Positions 49,712 through 60,612 of a stretch of 64,000 nt of DNA are shown in pieces. The DNA is from Zymoseptoria tritici IPO323 (Eukaryota > Ascomycota > Dothideomycetes > Mycosphaerellales > Mycosphaerellaceae). Numbering within the stretch: the first letter of the stretch is position 1; the number at the start of each line of letters is the position of its first letter. Made by a program: the position numbers and the translations under genes. The notes below the pieces were generated by a model that saw only the letters and a list, made by a program, of their open reading frames with translations, was not told the DNA's origin and searched no databases. Location of the stretch: assembly GCF_000219625.1 (NCBI RefSeq), contig NC_018218.1:4712001-4776000 (forward strand), in the 5' to 3' direction.

Positions 49712-51761
49712 ATGACCAACGAACGACCCTTCGAGAAGACCGTCGATACTCATATAGAGGAACATGTCCATTCGGGACCGACGATGCAGATGCGCAGCAA
49801 GACCGATGATGATTCCGTATGGCAAAGCATGAAGAAGTACAAGCGCGTCGGAGTCGTGGCAATGAGTGCTGCCTTTGCTGCTTCGCTCGATGGATACCGT
49901 GAGTCCGTCATGGCCTGTCAAATAGATTTGAGTTGATCATTCGCAGAGATTACCCTGAATGGTGGCATCGTTTCAAACAAGGGCTTCATCCGACAGTTCG
50001 CGACACCTGGAACGAAAATCATCGCTGGCAAGTATATCTCAGCTTGGGGAGGTATCCAGTCTGCTGGCCAAGCGCTTGGCCAAATCGTGAGTGAAGCGCT
50101 TGGGATGGGATCATCGACAGTGTCTCACTGTGCCATAGGGGTTGCAATTCGTTGCAGACGCTTTCGGACGGAAGGTTGCGCTCCTGACATTGTGGGTCTT
50201 CTTGGTCGCGGTGAGTACACCCATCATATGTTGAAAGAAGTGGCTGAGATATCAACCAGAGCATCTTTGCAGAGACGTTCGCGACTCGATGGGAGCACTG
50301 GCTTGTCGCAAAGCTATTTTCCGGCATGGGGGTGGGCATGCTTCAAAGTACCGTTCCAGTCTATCTCTCCGAAGTTGCTCCTACGCAATTGCGAGGTTTC
50401 TTCATCAATGCTTATACTTTGTGAGTTGACGACGCAGGCTGCGTATCAATCCGGAGACTGACAGGACAACGCAGCTGGTTTGTCGTTGGGCAGCTCTTCG
50501 GATCCGTAGCTCTGAAAAGCCTCAGAGACTCAGATCCGTACGACTTTCGAACGGCGATCTATACTCAGGTAGACACGACGCACTCTCCGGCGCAGTCGCT
50601 CAGCTGATCAATCGTCCAGTGGGCCATGGTTGGAACCATGGGTACAATCTTCTTTCTGTTGCCAGAGACTCCGTGGTGGTTAGTCCAAAAGGGCCGATCA
50701 TCCGACGCGGCCAAGATACTGCGCAAGTACAATGGCCACATCGATGGGTACCGCGTTCAAGAGAGCATTGTATGCCGCTGTTTCGTCGTCGTCCAAGCTT
50801 GTTGTCTGACGAACGACAGGATATCATGAACAACACCATCGAAGAGGAGAGACATCTTGCGAAGAGAGACTCTCAAGAAGGCTTCTTCTCAGTTTTCCAA
50901 GGCCAGAACCTCATTCGCTTTGTCATCGCAGCCTGGCCTAAAATCACCCAGCAATTGGTCGGACTTACGGTGTTCAACACCTACGCGACGTACTTCTGTA
51001 AGAGCGAACAGCAGGAGATTTGCAGCCGATGCTGACCCTCACCTACAGTCCAGTACGCCGGCAACAAAGACCCTTTCTTGGTCACTGTCATACTGTCTTG
51101 CTGTCAAATTCTTTCGATGATGGTAACATGCAGCTTGACAGATACCATCGGACGACGACCACTGACAATCTACCCGTACGGCGTTACGGTGTTATCGGTC
51201 CTTTCCATCGGGATCATCGGATGCTTCGATTACAAAGCGCAGGCCACAGGCTCGCTCTTGGTGTTCTTTGGATGTATGGCGACCTTTGCCACCACAGGTG
51301 CTTCCGCCATCGGATATGCATACGCCGCGGAGGTACCCCAGCAACGTCTCCGCGCAAGAACGGCCGCGTTTGGTTTGGCTGCTTCAAATTGCATCGCTAT
51401 CATGTTCAATTTCTGCACACCACTGATGATCAATGGAACCAATAAATGGGGCGTCAAGACCGGATTCTTGTAAGTCAAGAATTGCCATCCCTATGGCATT
51501 GGTGCTGATATCCGTATGTAGCTTTGCCGGAACAGGCGCGCTCGCTGTGGCGATATCATGGTATATCCTGCCAGAGTTGGCTCGTCGCACACCAGCCGAG
51601 ATCGATGAGATGTAAGTCCATGGCTTACGATGTTGTCAGATGGTCGCTGATTGTGTCTCGTCACCAGGTTTGAGAAGAAGGTCACCCTTCGAAAGTTCAA
51701 GAGATATGTCACCGATGTTCAGATGAATGTGGAGGAGCCGTCCAAGTTGGAGGGAACATGA
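49712..51761 (+). CDS. MFS sugar transporter (maltose/alpha-glucoside permease type)
   Basis: Twelve-TM sugar:H+ symporter of the plasma membrane. Ten exons: 49712-49898, 49947-50086, 50139-50210, 50260-50420, 50475-50568, 50620-50769, 50820-50998, 51050-51469, 51522-51611 and 51668-51761; nine introns of 48-56 nt; 528 residues. Sugar-porter motifs are visible: VADAFGRKVALL (loop 2-3), GMGVGMLQSTVPVYLSEVAP, TQLRG, LPETPWWLVQKGR (PESPRWL motif), QQLVGLTVFNTYATYF, TDTIGRRPLTIYPYG and AAEVPQQRLRARTAAFG, with PELARRTPAEIDEMF at the end. The N-terminus is cytosolic. Its place beside GH79 and GH78 suggests import of the released sugar (rhamnose, a rhamnosyl-glucuronide or similar). Substrate is inferred from context only. 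Confidence 0.92.
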
Positions 51762-52243
51762 CGCAGGCAGAGACGGTGTCGTCCAGTCGGGCTGGGGTAC
51801 GGTTTATGGGCGTGCTGTGTCGAAGTGCGCTGTCTGTAGAAACAATAAAGGATGGTGCCCGCGTCACAGAGAGCTTCAGCTTCTTCGCCATTGGACGTGG
51901 TCCCGTCTCGTACACGGTGCTGGATGCATGCTTCGACCAGAGAACCTGATCACCCCTGCCTGGGCATCTGATTCACCGGCCGTCGATTCCTCAGTCTGCT
52001 TGCGGGCGGTCTGCGTCGAACGAGCTCATTGTCCGCTCAGTTTAATCCGATGGCATATAGTGAAAGCAACTTTGGGTGGTCGTGTGGTCGTAGTAGGAGG
52101 AAAGTCGAAAGGCAGGGTGAGAGATTCGAGGTCAACGCGACTTCTTGGCTCGCGACGTCACATGTGAAAGCTATCCAGTTTCTTGAACGCCAATTGCACT
52201 TGCACAACAATAAACATTCCCACTTTCACCAAGCCGTGCAACG
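51762..52243. other. Intergenic spacer
   Basis: 482 bp between two plus-strand genes. Nothing recognised beyond the expected 3' UTR and promoter. Confidence 0.4.
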
Positions 52244-53294
52244 ATGGCCGATAGTGCCGCAGTAGCCACTGGATCAGATGGTCCGACAGACGAAACCCCG
52301 AACCAGCGGCAGGCACGCCTGCGCCGCGAGAAACGACAGAAAAAGATGACGGAGCAAGGCGAGGATAGACTGGCAAAGATCAAGGCACTGAACGGAGGGA
52401 TCGCACCTCCCGATGAGGTGCTCGGAGGACGTATGTCTATGATATACTGGATATCGATGAATATAAGCCTGTGCTGACTATTCAACAGCCGTTCCTCGAG
52501 TCGCATCCGTGGCAGATGATCCCGATGTATGATCAACCCCACGAGCCAGACATATTCTTCGAACAACACCCAGCTGACAAGACTCGTAGGAGGTGGACAT
52601 CAGCTCGCATTTCTCTACCCCAGCGAGAGGAGCGCAGGGTGCGAAAGACCCGCTCGCGGCAGCCATGATGCAGATGGAACAAGAGCGGAGAGCGCAAGGC
52701 GGACCTGGCAACGGCGAAGACGAAGACCCATTCGCCAAGATGATGCAACAAATGATGGGTGCGATGGGAGGCCAGGGCGATTCCAACAACCCAAACGCAG
52801 GACCACAGGACATGCCCCCAATGCTACAATCGCTTATGGGCGGAGCAATGGGCGGAGGACAGCAGGGAGCAGCACAACCGGCACCGGCTGGCTCTGTGTA
52901 CCTCTGGCGAATAGTGCACGCCATCTTCGCGTTCATTCTGGCCTTCTACATCTGCCTCACCTCGACCTTCAACGGCACACAAACATCGCGGTACCAGACC
53001 CTCAGCACGGAGGGCAATGGGCTTGGACCACGACTCTTCATCATCTTCACATCGGCTGAGTTGGTGCTACAAAGCACACGGTACTTCATGGAAAAAGGTC
53101 AGCTGCAAGGAGGAGGACCCTTGGCCATGGTCGCCAACAGTGGATTTGTCCCCGAGCCGTACGCCAACTACATCCGCATTGTGGGCAGGTACATCGGCAT
53201 TGCGAAGACGATCTTCAGCGATGTGATGGTCATTGTCTTTGTGCTCGGCTGCATCGCGTGGTGGAACGGAGATGGGGTAGCGACCGTAGCGTGA
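52244..53294 (+). CDS. GET2: GET complex subunit Get2-like protein
   Basis: ER membrane receptor for Get3 carrying tail-anchored proteins. Exons 52244-52430, 52489-52526 and 52590-53294 give 309 residues, near yeast Get2 (285). The N-terminal charged helix RQARLRREKRQKKMTE (from about residue 23) matches the Get3-binding RERR-type motif. A flexible Gly/Met/Gln-rich middle (MMQQMMGAMGGQG, GGAMGGGQQGA) leads to three C-terminal TM segments (VYLWRIVHAIFAFILAFYIC, LFIIFTSAELVLQSTRYF, IFSDVMVIVFVLGCIAWW). Introns are 58 and 63 nt, GT-AG, with CTGAC branch sites. Fungal Get2 sequences diverge widely, so the call rests on architecture. Confidence 0.78.
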
Positions 53295-53447
53295 GACACA
53301 GCCATGCAAACGTTCATATGATATACAGCGAGGTGTCCTGTCCTTTGTGGTGTCCACGATATGCTCCATACGCCACGCCATTGAATCAAAACCGCCCAGT
53401 CGACCCTTTGTACATCCCAGTTTTCTCCGAAATTGCTGTCTATTTCC

Positions 53448-54034
53448 TCATGCTGCCTGTGATGCCACATCACCTCTTGCCTGCTCCAATATCTGTTGCT
53501 CCCGCTTTTGCTTCGCCCGTAGCTCCAGCGCTCGTTCACTATCTCTTTCACTGGCCACCTGCTGCTCTTGCAACTTCGCTAATGTCTCTCGGTCCTCTGC
53601 GGTAGGTTCGATGGATGTTGCTTTCGTCAAGTTTATCAAGGCGTCCAGTATCTCGGAATTCGTGTAGCTCTTCATGTTGATCGACTCGATCCGATCGCTC
53701 GCCTCGCCTTCCTTCGCAGCAAAATGTACCGACATTACGGCTGGGCCGTCTTGTGATTCTGATCGCTCCACGCTCATGGGTACTGAAGGGTTGTGATATT
53801 TCATCCGAACGAGCTCGTGCCGCCAAAACTTTCTGTAGAACGCCATCAGCCTTGACCGCTCAGAGAGTCTATCCAGATGTCCTACCGTGCTCCCATGTGT
53901 CCTCCATTCATCCTCGGCGCGAAGCTCAGGTGTATTCGCTTGACATCTTTCGGAAGGACGATTGCACCAGAGCCCAGACGGATCGCGAGGAGTCGTGTTT
54001 GCAGTTTGCGCATGCGCTTTAGTATTGAAACCAT
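53448..54034 (-). CDS. MRP49: Mitochondrial large-subunit ribosomal protein mL61 (Mrp49)
   Basis: Mitoribosomal protein with an L51/S25/CI-B8 thioredoxin-like domain. Exons 53886-54034 and 53448-53832 (53-nt intron) give 177 residues. Splicing yields MVSILKRMRKLQTRLLAIRL, GSGAIVLPKDVKRIHLSF, MNGGHMGARKFWRHELVRMK and YHNPSVPMSVERS, the family pattern. The C-terminus (EDRETLAKLQEQQ onward) is a charged helix usual for filamentous fungi and longer than in yeast (137 residues). The basic N-terminus serves as the mitochondrial presequence or is imported uncleaved. Divergent from the bL28m gene, with 201 bp between the ATGs. Confidence 0.88.
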
Positions 54035-54235
54035 TTTCGACACTGAGATGTGGCTCGAATCGAATGTGAGATGTGAAAGTGAGGTCCTTTGTCAAGAGTC
54101 TATAGATCGCATTGATCGAGGTTTGGCCTTGGCACTGCGGAGAGGATCTCCTTCGAGGAGTTCAAGTCGACATCTCGAATCGACAACTCACGACATCCTC
54201 ATCCACCATCTGCACCGCACGACATCGCACAAATC
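54035..54235. promoter_or_regulatory. Bidirectional promoter of two mitoribosome genes
   Basis: 201 bp between the start codons of mL61m (-) and bL28m (+). Short enough to imply shared control. No element identified. Confidence 0.6.
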
Positions 54236-55336
54236 ATGGCCGCACTATTCCGGCGGTCATCGACAATATGTCAATGCCAACGTGCATTCTCCACATCGAC
54301 ACCTCGTGCCGTCAGCCTGCAATGGGATAAAAACGACCCGGAAGCATTAGCAGAAGTCCTGCCTCCCTACCCATACGGACCCACACGATGGTACAAGCAA
54401 TCACGACTCGGTCTCTACGGCGGACAACGAATTCAATTCGGAAACAATGTTGGGGAGAAATTCAAGACGAAATCACGGCGGACGTGGCATCCCAATATCT
54501 TCACGAGGAAGCTGTTTAGCAAGTCGCTGAATCGGGTTGTGCAAGTGAGAGTCAGCTCGAGGGTGCTGAGGACGATTGACAAGCTGGGCGGATTGGACGA
54601 GTATCTATTGGGCGAGAAAGAGGCACGAATCAAGGAGTTGGGAGAGTCCGGGTGGTGGCTGCGATGGGCTATCATGCAGACGCCAACGATCCAGAGGAGG
54701 TTTCGAGGCGAGAGAACGAGACTGGGCCTTGCGGCAAAGCCCGAGCAGAACGAGGTCATCGAAGAAGCCTTTCAAAATCTCGCAATCGCGGAGAAGAGTA
54801 CCGAGCAACTCCTCGAAGAGACGGAACCTATTGCCATGGATGGCGCCTTCACCGTCGAGCAGCCGGCAAACTTGCCAGTGATCAAATTCCGCGTCGCGCC
54901 AGGAAAGCACGTAATGCTCACGCCGAATGGATGGCGACGAACCCGTCCGAGTCCAGACCACTGGCAGAAGCCGATAAAGGAGAAGATCGCGGCCGAAATA
55001 ACTGGTCCCGTGGCGCGAAAGGTGCAACAATATGCGAAGATTCTGGACAAGGAGCAGTCTCAGCCGGATGCCGTTCAGCTTACTGAGTACTCCCGCGCTC
55101 GACTGATCAGTCTCGCGAAGCAGCAATATAAAGCGGAGCTCGCGCCGAAGATCGAGGCGAGGTTCAGCAAGCACCTTTCACTGTTGAGGAGAAAGCAGAC
55201 CTTGAGGACGAAACGGAAGGTTTTGAGGAAGAGGAAGTTGACGGGTCGGTCTCAAGAGAAGACCGAGCAGCGGATGAACAGGAAGGGACAGGAGTTGGCG
55301 AAAAGTGCCAAGCTCGTTGCTCCGGCTAAGATATAG
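54236..55336 (+). CDS. MRPL24: Mitochondrial large-subunit ribosomal protein bL28m
   Basis: 366 residues, one exon, with a mitochondrial presequence rich in Arg/Ser (MAALFRRSSTICQCQRAFST). The bL28 core is RLGLYGGQRIQFGNNVGEKF, KTKSRRTWHPNIFTRKLFSK and RVVQVRVSSRVLRTIDKLGG, then LDEYLL. The long C-terminal extension contains GKHVMLTPNGWRRTRPSP and a very basic tail (RRKQTLRTKRKVLRKRKL), as in filamentous-fungal homologues. Start ATG is the first in frame and yields the presequence. Confidence 0.93.
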   Translation: MAALFRRSSTICQCQRAFSTSTPRAVSLQWDKNDPEALAEVLPPYPYGPTRWYKQSRLGLYGGQRIQFGNNVGEKFKTKSRRTWHPNIFTRKLFSKSLNRVVQVRVSSRVLRTIDKLGGLDEYLLGEKEARIKELGESGWWLRWAIMQTPTIQRRFRGERTRLGLAAKPEQNEVIEEAFQNLAIAEKSTEQLLEETEPIAMDGAFTVEQPANLPVIKFRVAPGKHVMLTPNGWRRTRPSPDHWQKPIKEKIAAEITGPVARKVQQYAKILDKEQSQPDAVQLTEYSRARLISLAKQQYKAELAPKIEARFSKHLSLLRRKQTLRTKRKVLRKRKLTGRSQEKTEQRMNRKGQELAKSAKLVAPAKI

Positions 55337-55675
55337 CATTACACCTTAGATTCCAGGAATGGTGTATATTATCCTGCCGTGAGGGCAGCTTCGAACGTAT
55401 CATGCCACAAGATGCACGCGTAGCTCAGATGTTTTATCATTTTGAGTGCATTGGCTCTAGACATGCCGGTAACGTGCTCTGCTGTCCAAAACTGGTCGTC
55501 TCTCTACGCTTTAGTCGCTCGAACGATATGGAGTGGAATGCTCCGCCTATGTACACCAACTCAAATGACCGACCGACCCAGCAGAGTTCCTTTCCCTTCC
55601 CAAACATCGCAGCAAGATCCGTCGCCGTTCATCAGTATCAGATCAACGTATAACCCATCAGACATACCACTGTCA
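55337..55675. other. Convergent intergenic spacer
   Basis: 339 bp between the bL28m stop (+) and the coiled-coil gene stop (-). No coding signal seen. Confidence 0.4.
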
Positions 55676-57097
55676 TCAAGACAACCTCAAAATCCCCACC
55701 TGCTTCGGCGCCTTGGACGACCGACTCCTCGACCGCCGTCGATACCACGCAAACTCCGGCTTCTTCTCATCCGCCGCTTTGATCAACAATTTCCCACTCC
55801 TCAACCGGGACGTATGCTCAAACAACATATCCGTGCCGTGCTTATCCATGTCGCGCAGAATGATAATGTACTCGGGATTAGACTGTGTAGAAAGTCAGCT
55901 TCGCCGGACTAGATATATGCGTTTGGGGAGAGGTGGTTGTGCACGGCGTCGGCGACTTACGCGGTCGTATTCCCACGGGATCTGGTAGTATTGCAGCGTC
56001 TCAACGGAGAGGTATTCGCGGTGGATTTTGGGATAGACGGGAGCGCGAGGAGGACGGAAAGGCTCGCCGGCGACGAGGGCGGTGGTCGTGGTGTTGTGCT
56101 TCGATTCGACTTGTTTCTTGAATTTCTTGGCTTTCTCCTCGTCGACGAGGATGTCAATCGTTTGTTGCGTGTAGCCCATGTTGGCGAGACGTTTTCGCAT
56201 TTCAGATTGAAATCTTTCTTCCTCTTCTCGCTCTTCACGTTCTTGCTTCTCCTTCTTCTCCTTTTGCAGGCGGAGGAAGTCGTTGTACTTTCGCTCCTCC
56301 TCGTCCTTGGCGTCCTTCTCTCGCTGCTTGTACTCGAGATACTCCCGATCGCGCCTCTCCTTTTCTTCACGCTTATCCTTCTCGATCTTATCCTTGATCC
56401 GCTGCTCCTCCTCCTTCTCCTTCGCCTTGGCTTCACGCTGCTTGCGCTCATAGTCCTCCACAATCCGCTGTTCACGCAATTTGGCAGCATCTTCATCCTT
56501 CTCGCGCTTAGCTTCAGCCTGCAATTGTTCGAGCTTCAGCTTGGTCATGATGCGCTCCTGCTCCACCTTCCACGCCCGCTCTCGCGACTTCTCCTTCAGC
56601 TCGGCTTCGCGCTGCGCCAACTGCCAATCTGCCAGACCTGGCGGACGGTCACCCCAAGCGACATCGGAACGTCCGCGAGACCGAGAGCGAAGACGAGCGT
56701 CTAAAGCCAGCCCAGCGAGATCCTCAAGCATCTCGTCGCCTAGTCTCTCGCCTAGCCTACTGCTACGCCGACGTCCGCGACTCTCGGGAGATCCACGAGG
56801 AGAGACGCGGACTTCTCCAGGGTAGGGTGGGTACATGACGGGCGGATATGCCACGAGGGGAGGAGCAGGCGATGGAGTGCGGTTGTCGTTCTCTTGCATC
56901 ATGCGATTGTAGACATTGATTGTTGGCGCCGGACTGTGGCCATGAGATCTGCTGCGGTAGAGTCCTGAGCCCGCCGCACCTGGATCGAGGTAAGCCGGGT
57001 TGCGGTAGTCGCTACGCATGTGGTGATGTGGAGAGGGCCGTCGAGGTGGTGGAGGAGGACCGTAGTAGTCGTATGGGTCGGGGTAGTATCCCGCCAT
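55676..57097 (-). CDS. Coiled-coil protein with conserved DUF8035-like C-terminus
   Basis: Exons 55961-57097 and 55676-55882, 78-nt intron, 447 residues. N-terminus is Pro/Tyr/Arg-rich (YYPDPYDYYGPPPPPRRPSP), followed by RS-like stretches (RLRSRSRGRSD). A long charged coiled coil of Lys/Glu/Arg runs from about residue 155 to 310. The conserved C-terminal block SVETLQYYQIPWEYDRSNPE is formed by the splice and continues YIIILRDMDKHGTDMLFEHT, then SRLRSGKLLI; I associate it with DUF8035 of fungal proteins. Function unknown. The antisense strand shows a spurious Leu-rich frame caused by the Lys/Glu codons. Confidence 0.75.
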
Positions 57098-58944
57098 TGT
57101 ATGAGCTTTTGGGGGATGTGAGGTAAGATGATTGAGAGCGAAGGAAGAATTTGGTCAGTCGCGAAAGACAGACAGATATTTTCGGCACCTCCAGCCGATC
57201 AGCTCATGCATGTGTGTCAGACGTGGGCAGACCGGTGTAGGAAGGAGTCACGATCGGAGTAGTGGAGACGCTTCCGAGGAGCAGTGGACAGTGATGTGTA
57301 TGCGATTCTTTCTGGCTGAGTTTTGAGAGAGAAGAGAAACAGGACGAAGAATGAAGGATGGAGATTGAAGGAAGGAAGAGTTCAGCTCTGGCCTAATGCA
57401 GAAGGATTGTCTCTCCGAAGAGGATTGACAATCGCATACAAGCAGCTGGAGCGGGGGTTCGCGGGCGCGTGAGAGACACACCACTGCTGCTACTGTTTCT
57501 GCTACTGCACTGCATAGCAAGCGTGGATAGTCCTGGTGATCGCATCCCTAGTCGACGCGATGGCGGCGGATTGCTGCATCTCGTGCCGTCGCTTGCTCCG
57601 TCCATCTCATCAGCAGCAGCAGCATGAACCGTCATCCCACCGGGTTCGCGCATGTCTCGGCTGCAGGCGCATCAAAGAAGGCATGCGCTCTTGTGGTCAA
57701 GATGATAGGAATAGAAGCAGGCAACCGCCGGCCCACGCGGCGGCCATATCGTTGTCTCAGCCGTCAAAGAAAACAGCAAGAAAGTGGATGATTGCGTGCG
57801 GGTGTTGGTCGCGAAGGATCGGTTCTAGTCTCGGTTTGGTCTAGATCGGTCAGGCCACCCGCGAGCATGGTTGTGGGTGAAACTTGACGGGCGGCTGCTT
57901 GTCTTCACCTCGACTGCTGTGCGTCTGTCTATCTTGTCGGTATGCCGTGCCCAAGATGAGCATAGTCTGCGACGTGTCCTATGGTATCGCTGAAGAAACT
58001 GGAATTCCTCCGTCACACGCGATCTTGAGCCGGGGCATCCTTACACGCAAGATCGCATCCTTTCGGCGAGTCCGAAGCTACATTGCTTTAAAGGTCATGC
58101 GGTGTCACGGCGTGAAAGTGGTTGCTTCTTCCAGCAGCGTCCACCCAAATTGTTCAGTTCGCCTCCGTGATCCGGTCCGACCTACATTGGACGACCTGCA
58201 CCACAGTGGCTTGGAGTGTGCATAGAATTACTGGGCTGGAGAACGGAGGGTTTCCCCATGAATCCAGGGAGCATGAACGTGCTGCCTGATGCTCATGCGA
58301 TCCGGTTACACACATCGGAATTCGTAAGGCAAGTGATAAGCCTTCACGGCATGTGTGGTACCGTCCTGTCGGTATCGCACAGAACTCTCCAGTCCCCAGC
58401 CTTGTGAGGTGCCACGAAGTCTTCTCTCTCGGCCAATCCGTTCGGCGTGCGACAGTGAGACACTATGGAACTGGGCCCTATCGGCACCTCGTGCCGGAGA
58501 AGGTCAGGGCTGGATCTATTCGATGGAGTGCCTTGACTGCGTGAACGTAATTCGCCTGTACAACCTGTTGTTCTCATCCTGTCGATTGACTTGTACTGTA
58601 CGTTTTGTTAAGCTGTGCCGCCAAGTTACCTGCACGGTTGCTTGAGCTTTCATGCTAGATGACCTGTTGGTCTTCTGAAGCGCCAAGTATTGACCGTCCC
58701 AGCATGTCTTGCTATATTGCGTTTCCAAAGGCCGACCTACTCAGTCGGCGCGCTTGATGGAGGTGCTGCTGCTAAGTCAGCTCGTCCGTTGGCCTGAGAC
58801 TGCTTAGCTTGCAAATGCAGCTCAGTCTATGCAGCTAGGTCCAGCCCGTGGGCGTAAAAGCGTGGGGCTTTTGTTAGTGTTACGCATATTCACATGGCAA
58901 GTGAAGGGAGCCTCATATCTCCAATTCTATACCCATGTCATACT
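57098..58944. other. Intergenic region, 1.85 kb
   Basis: Upstream of the coiled-coil gene (-) and downstream of V-ATPase C (-). I searched both strands for split genes and tRNA-like elements and found none convincing. GA-rich tract at about 57330-57385 is likely promoter or leader. Confidence 0.45.
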
Positions 58945-60262
58945 CTATACGAGCTCAAACTCGTAGAAGACATACGGCTCGTAACCCGAGTCACCACCGC
59001 CGAGACCTGTTTGAGCCATCTCCTGTTGCAACTGGCTGTCATCTTGCTTAACCCGTCCCTTCTTGTCCTTGCTCACGGCATTGCCTCCTAGTTCGGCGAA
59101 TCTCGAATCCAGACCGGCTTTGGCTTTCTTTGCGCGTTTCGTGTCGGTCTAAGAATATCAGTTAGCAAGCCACTCCCATTTCTCTCCGCTCCATACCACA
59201 ATCGACACATACCTTGAGCAAACCGCACACAAAGTCCAAAGGCAACCCATATCGCAGCACAGACTCCACAAACACTCTCAAGGTGAGCACGTGTATCCAC
59301 CCTTGCACAGCATCACTGTATCCCGTCCTGCCCAATCGTAACGCCTCGCCCCAAAGCCTCCTCTCCTCCTTTTCCAACTTGGTCAATTCCTTCTCCTCCG
59401 CTTCCCGACCTCCCTCTGTGAATTTCATCTCCCGCGGCGTCCACCGCTGCTCGCGACACTTATGCACAAACTCCTGCGAATGCTTCTTGAACACCGTCAC
59501 CGCATACAGCTGAAATTCGTCATCTTTGGCCAGCAGTTGCGCGCTGCGAGGAACGACCATTGGTGTGAGGGACTCATATGACTTGAGAAAATCCTTGACA
59601 AGGTTTGAGGGGACCGCGATGATGTGCTGCGCGAGGTATTCTGATGCATCGGGTTGCAGGAGAGTCGCTGGGTTGACGACGGAGGCTAGGGATTTTTGCG
59701 AGAGGTTGCCGGTATGGCTACGTTGCATGCTGGCGAGTGCGGTTTTGGAGGTGTTGTATTGGTTGTATTTCGCCTTGACGTCGTTGTCCACGGCTGCGAT
59801 CTCTTTCTGCAGGGTGTCGATGAGCTCGGCGATGGGCTTGTCGGCGCGATATTTGACTTTGTTCCATTGGAAAGATTGGAGGTAGTTCTCGACCGGTCCT
59901 GTGATTGAGAAGCAGTATCAGCGAATGCATGAAACGCATTTTCTTGCTCCCCATGTTTACATACGGTCATTGACCACCTTCTGCTCCTGTAGTTTCTCCT
60001 CGTCGCCCTCCAACAGTGATCTTAATGAGTCGGCGACTTTGTCCGCCACGCCCTTGCAGCCCTGCTCCAGCTTCGCCAACTCATCTGCTTGCTGCACCAA
60101 TGCGTCGAGAGTTCCGACCTTGAAATCTGGTATCGCAAAGGGATATGTCGTCGCTGCGTCGGCGCTCACGGCGGAGCGCAGAGTGGTAAGAGCTTCATCG
60201 CGGTTTCCGGAGGGATTGATTGAGTTGGGCAGCGAGACGAGGAAGAAGGTCTGTGAGGGCAT
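58945..60262 (-). CDS. VMA5: V-type proton ATPase subunit C
   Basis: Peripheral stalk/collar subunit linking V1 and Vo, regulating reversible assembly on vacuoles. Exons 59965-60262, 59213-59898 and 58945-59148 give 395 residues (yeast 392); introns are 66 and 64 nt. The spliced reading contains FFLVSLPNSI, FKVGTLDALVQQADELAKLE, VENYLQSFQWNKVKYRADKP, IIAVPSNLVKDFLKSYESLT, MVVPRSAQLL, VFKKHSQEFVHKCREQRWTP, VLRYGLPLDFVCGLLK and the C-terminal YEPYVFYEFELV. Start at 60262 (MPSQTFFLVS) fits the family; the upstream in-frame ATG at 60331 does not. Divergent from GCV1 with 350 bp between starts. Confidence 0.96.
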
Positions 60263-60612
60263 CGCGACGGTTGTAAGAGGAGTCGATCGGATGTGTGAAC
60301 GGCGAGCAGGGTGTGTAAGCTGCCTGTACAATCACAAAGCAAGTCGTGACTTCTGAGGTCTGAGGTCAGGCACAGATGCCACCTCAGGCCATGACGACCA
60401 AGCACAAGCTTCCAGATGTGGGGCGGCATTGACCGACCTCTCCGTCCTCTATCAACAGCTCCAATCCTCCGCAATATCCGACTCCCTGGTCGCAACAACG
60501 ACAGGACTGGACCATGTCCTAAAGTGAGATCACTTCGACCTGGGAGTATTTCTTCCTACGGCGCCCTTACCTTCTACGAAACCAAGCTCGGCATTTCGAG
60601 CTCAAGATCAAG
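60263..60612. promoter_or_regulatory. Shared promoter of VMA5 and GCV1
   Basis: 350 bp between divergent ATGs; no specific motif recognised. Confidence 0.4.

Noticed and set aside
55713..55988. Plus-strand 91-codon frame
   Set aside because: Antisense to the last exon of the coiled-coil gene.
55937..56704. Plus-strand 255-codon Leu-rich frame resembling a membrane protein
   Set aside because: It is the exact antisense of the Lys/Glu-rich coiled coil on the minus strand; AAG/GAG codons read backward as Leu/Phe codons.
58360..58520. Possible inverted repeat or tRNA-like element
   Set aside because: No consistent stem set and no tRNA A/B box pattern.
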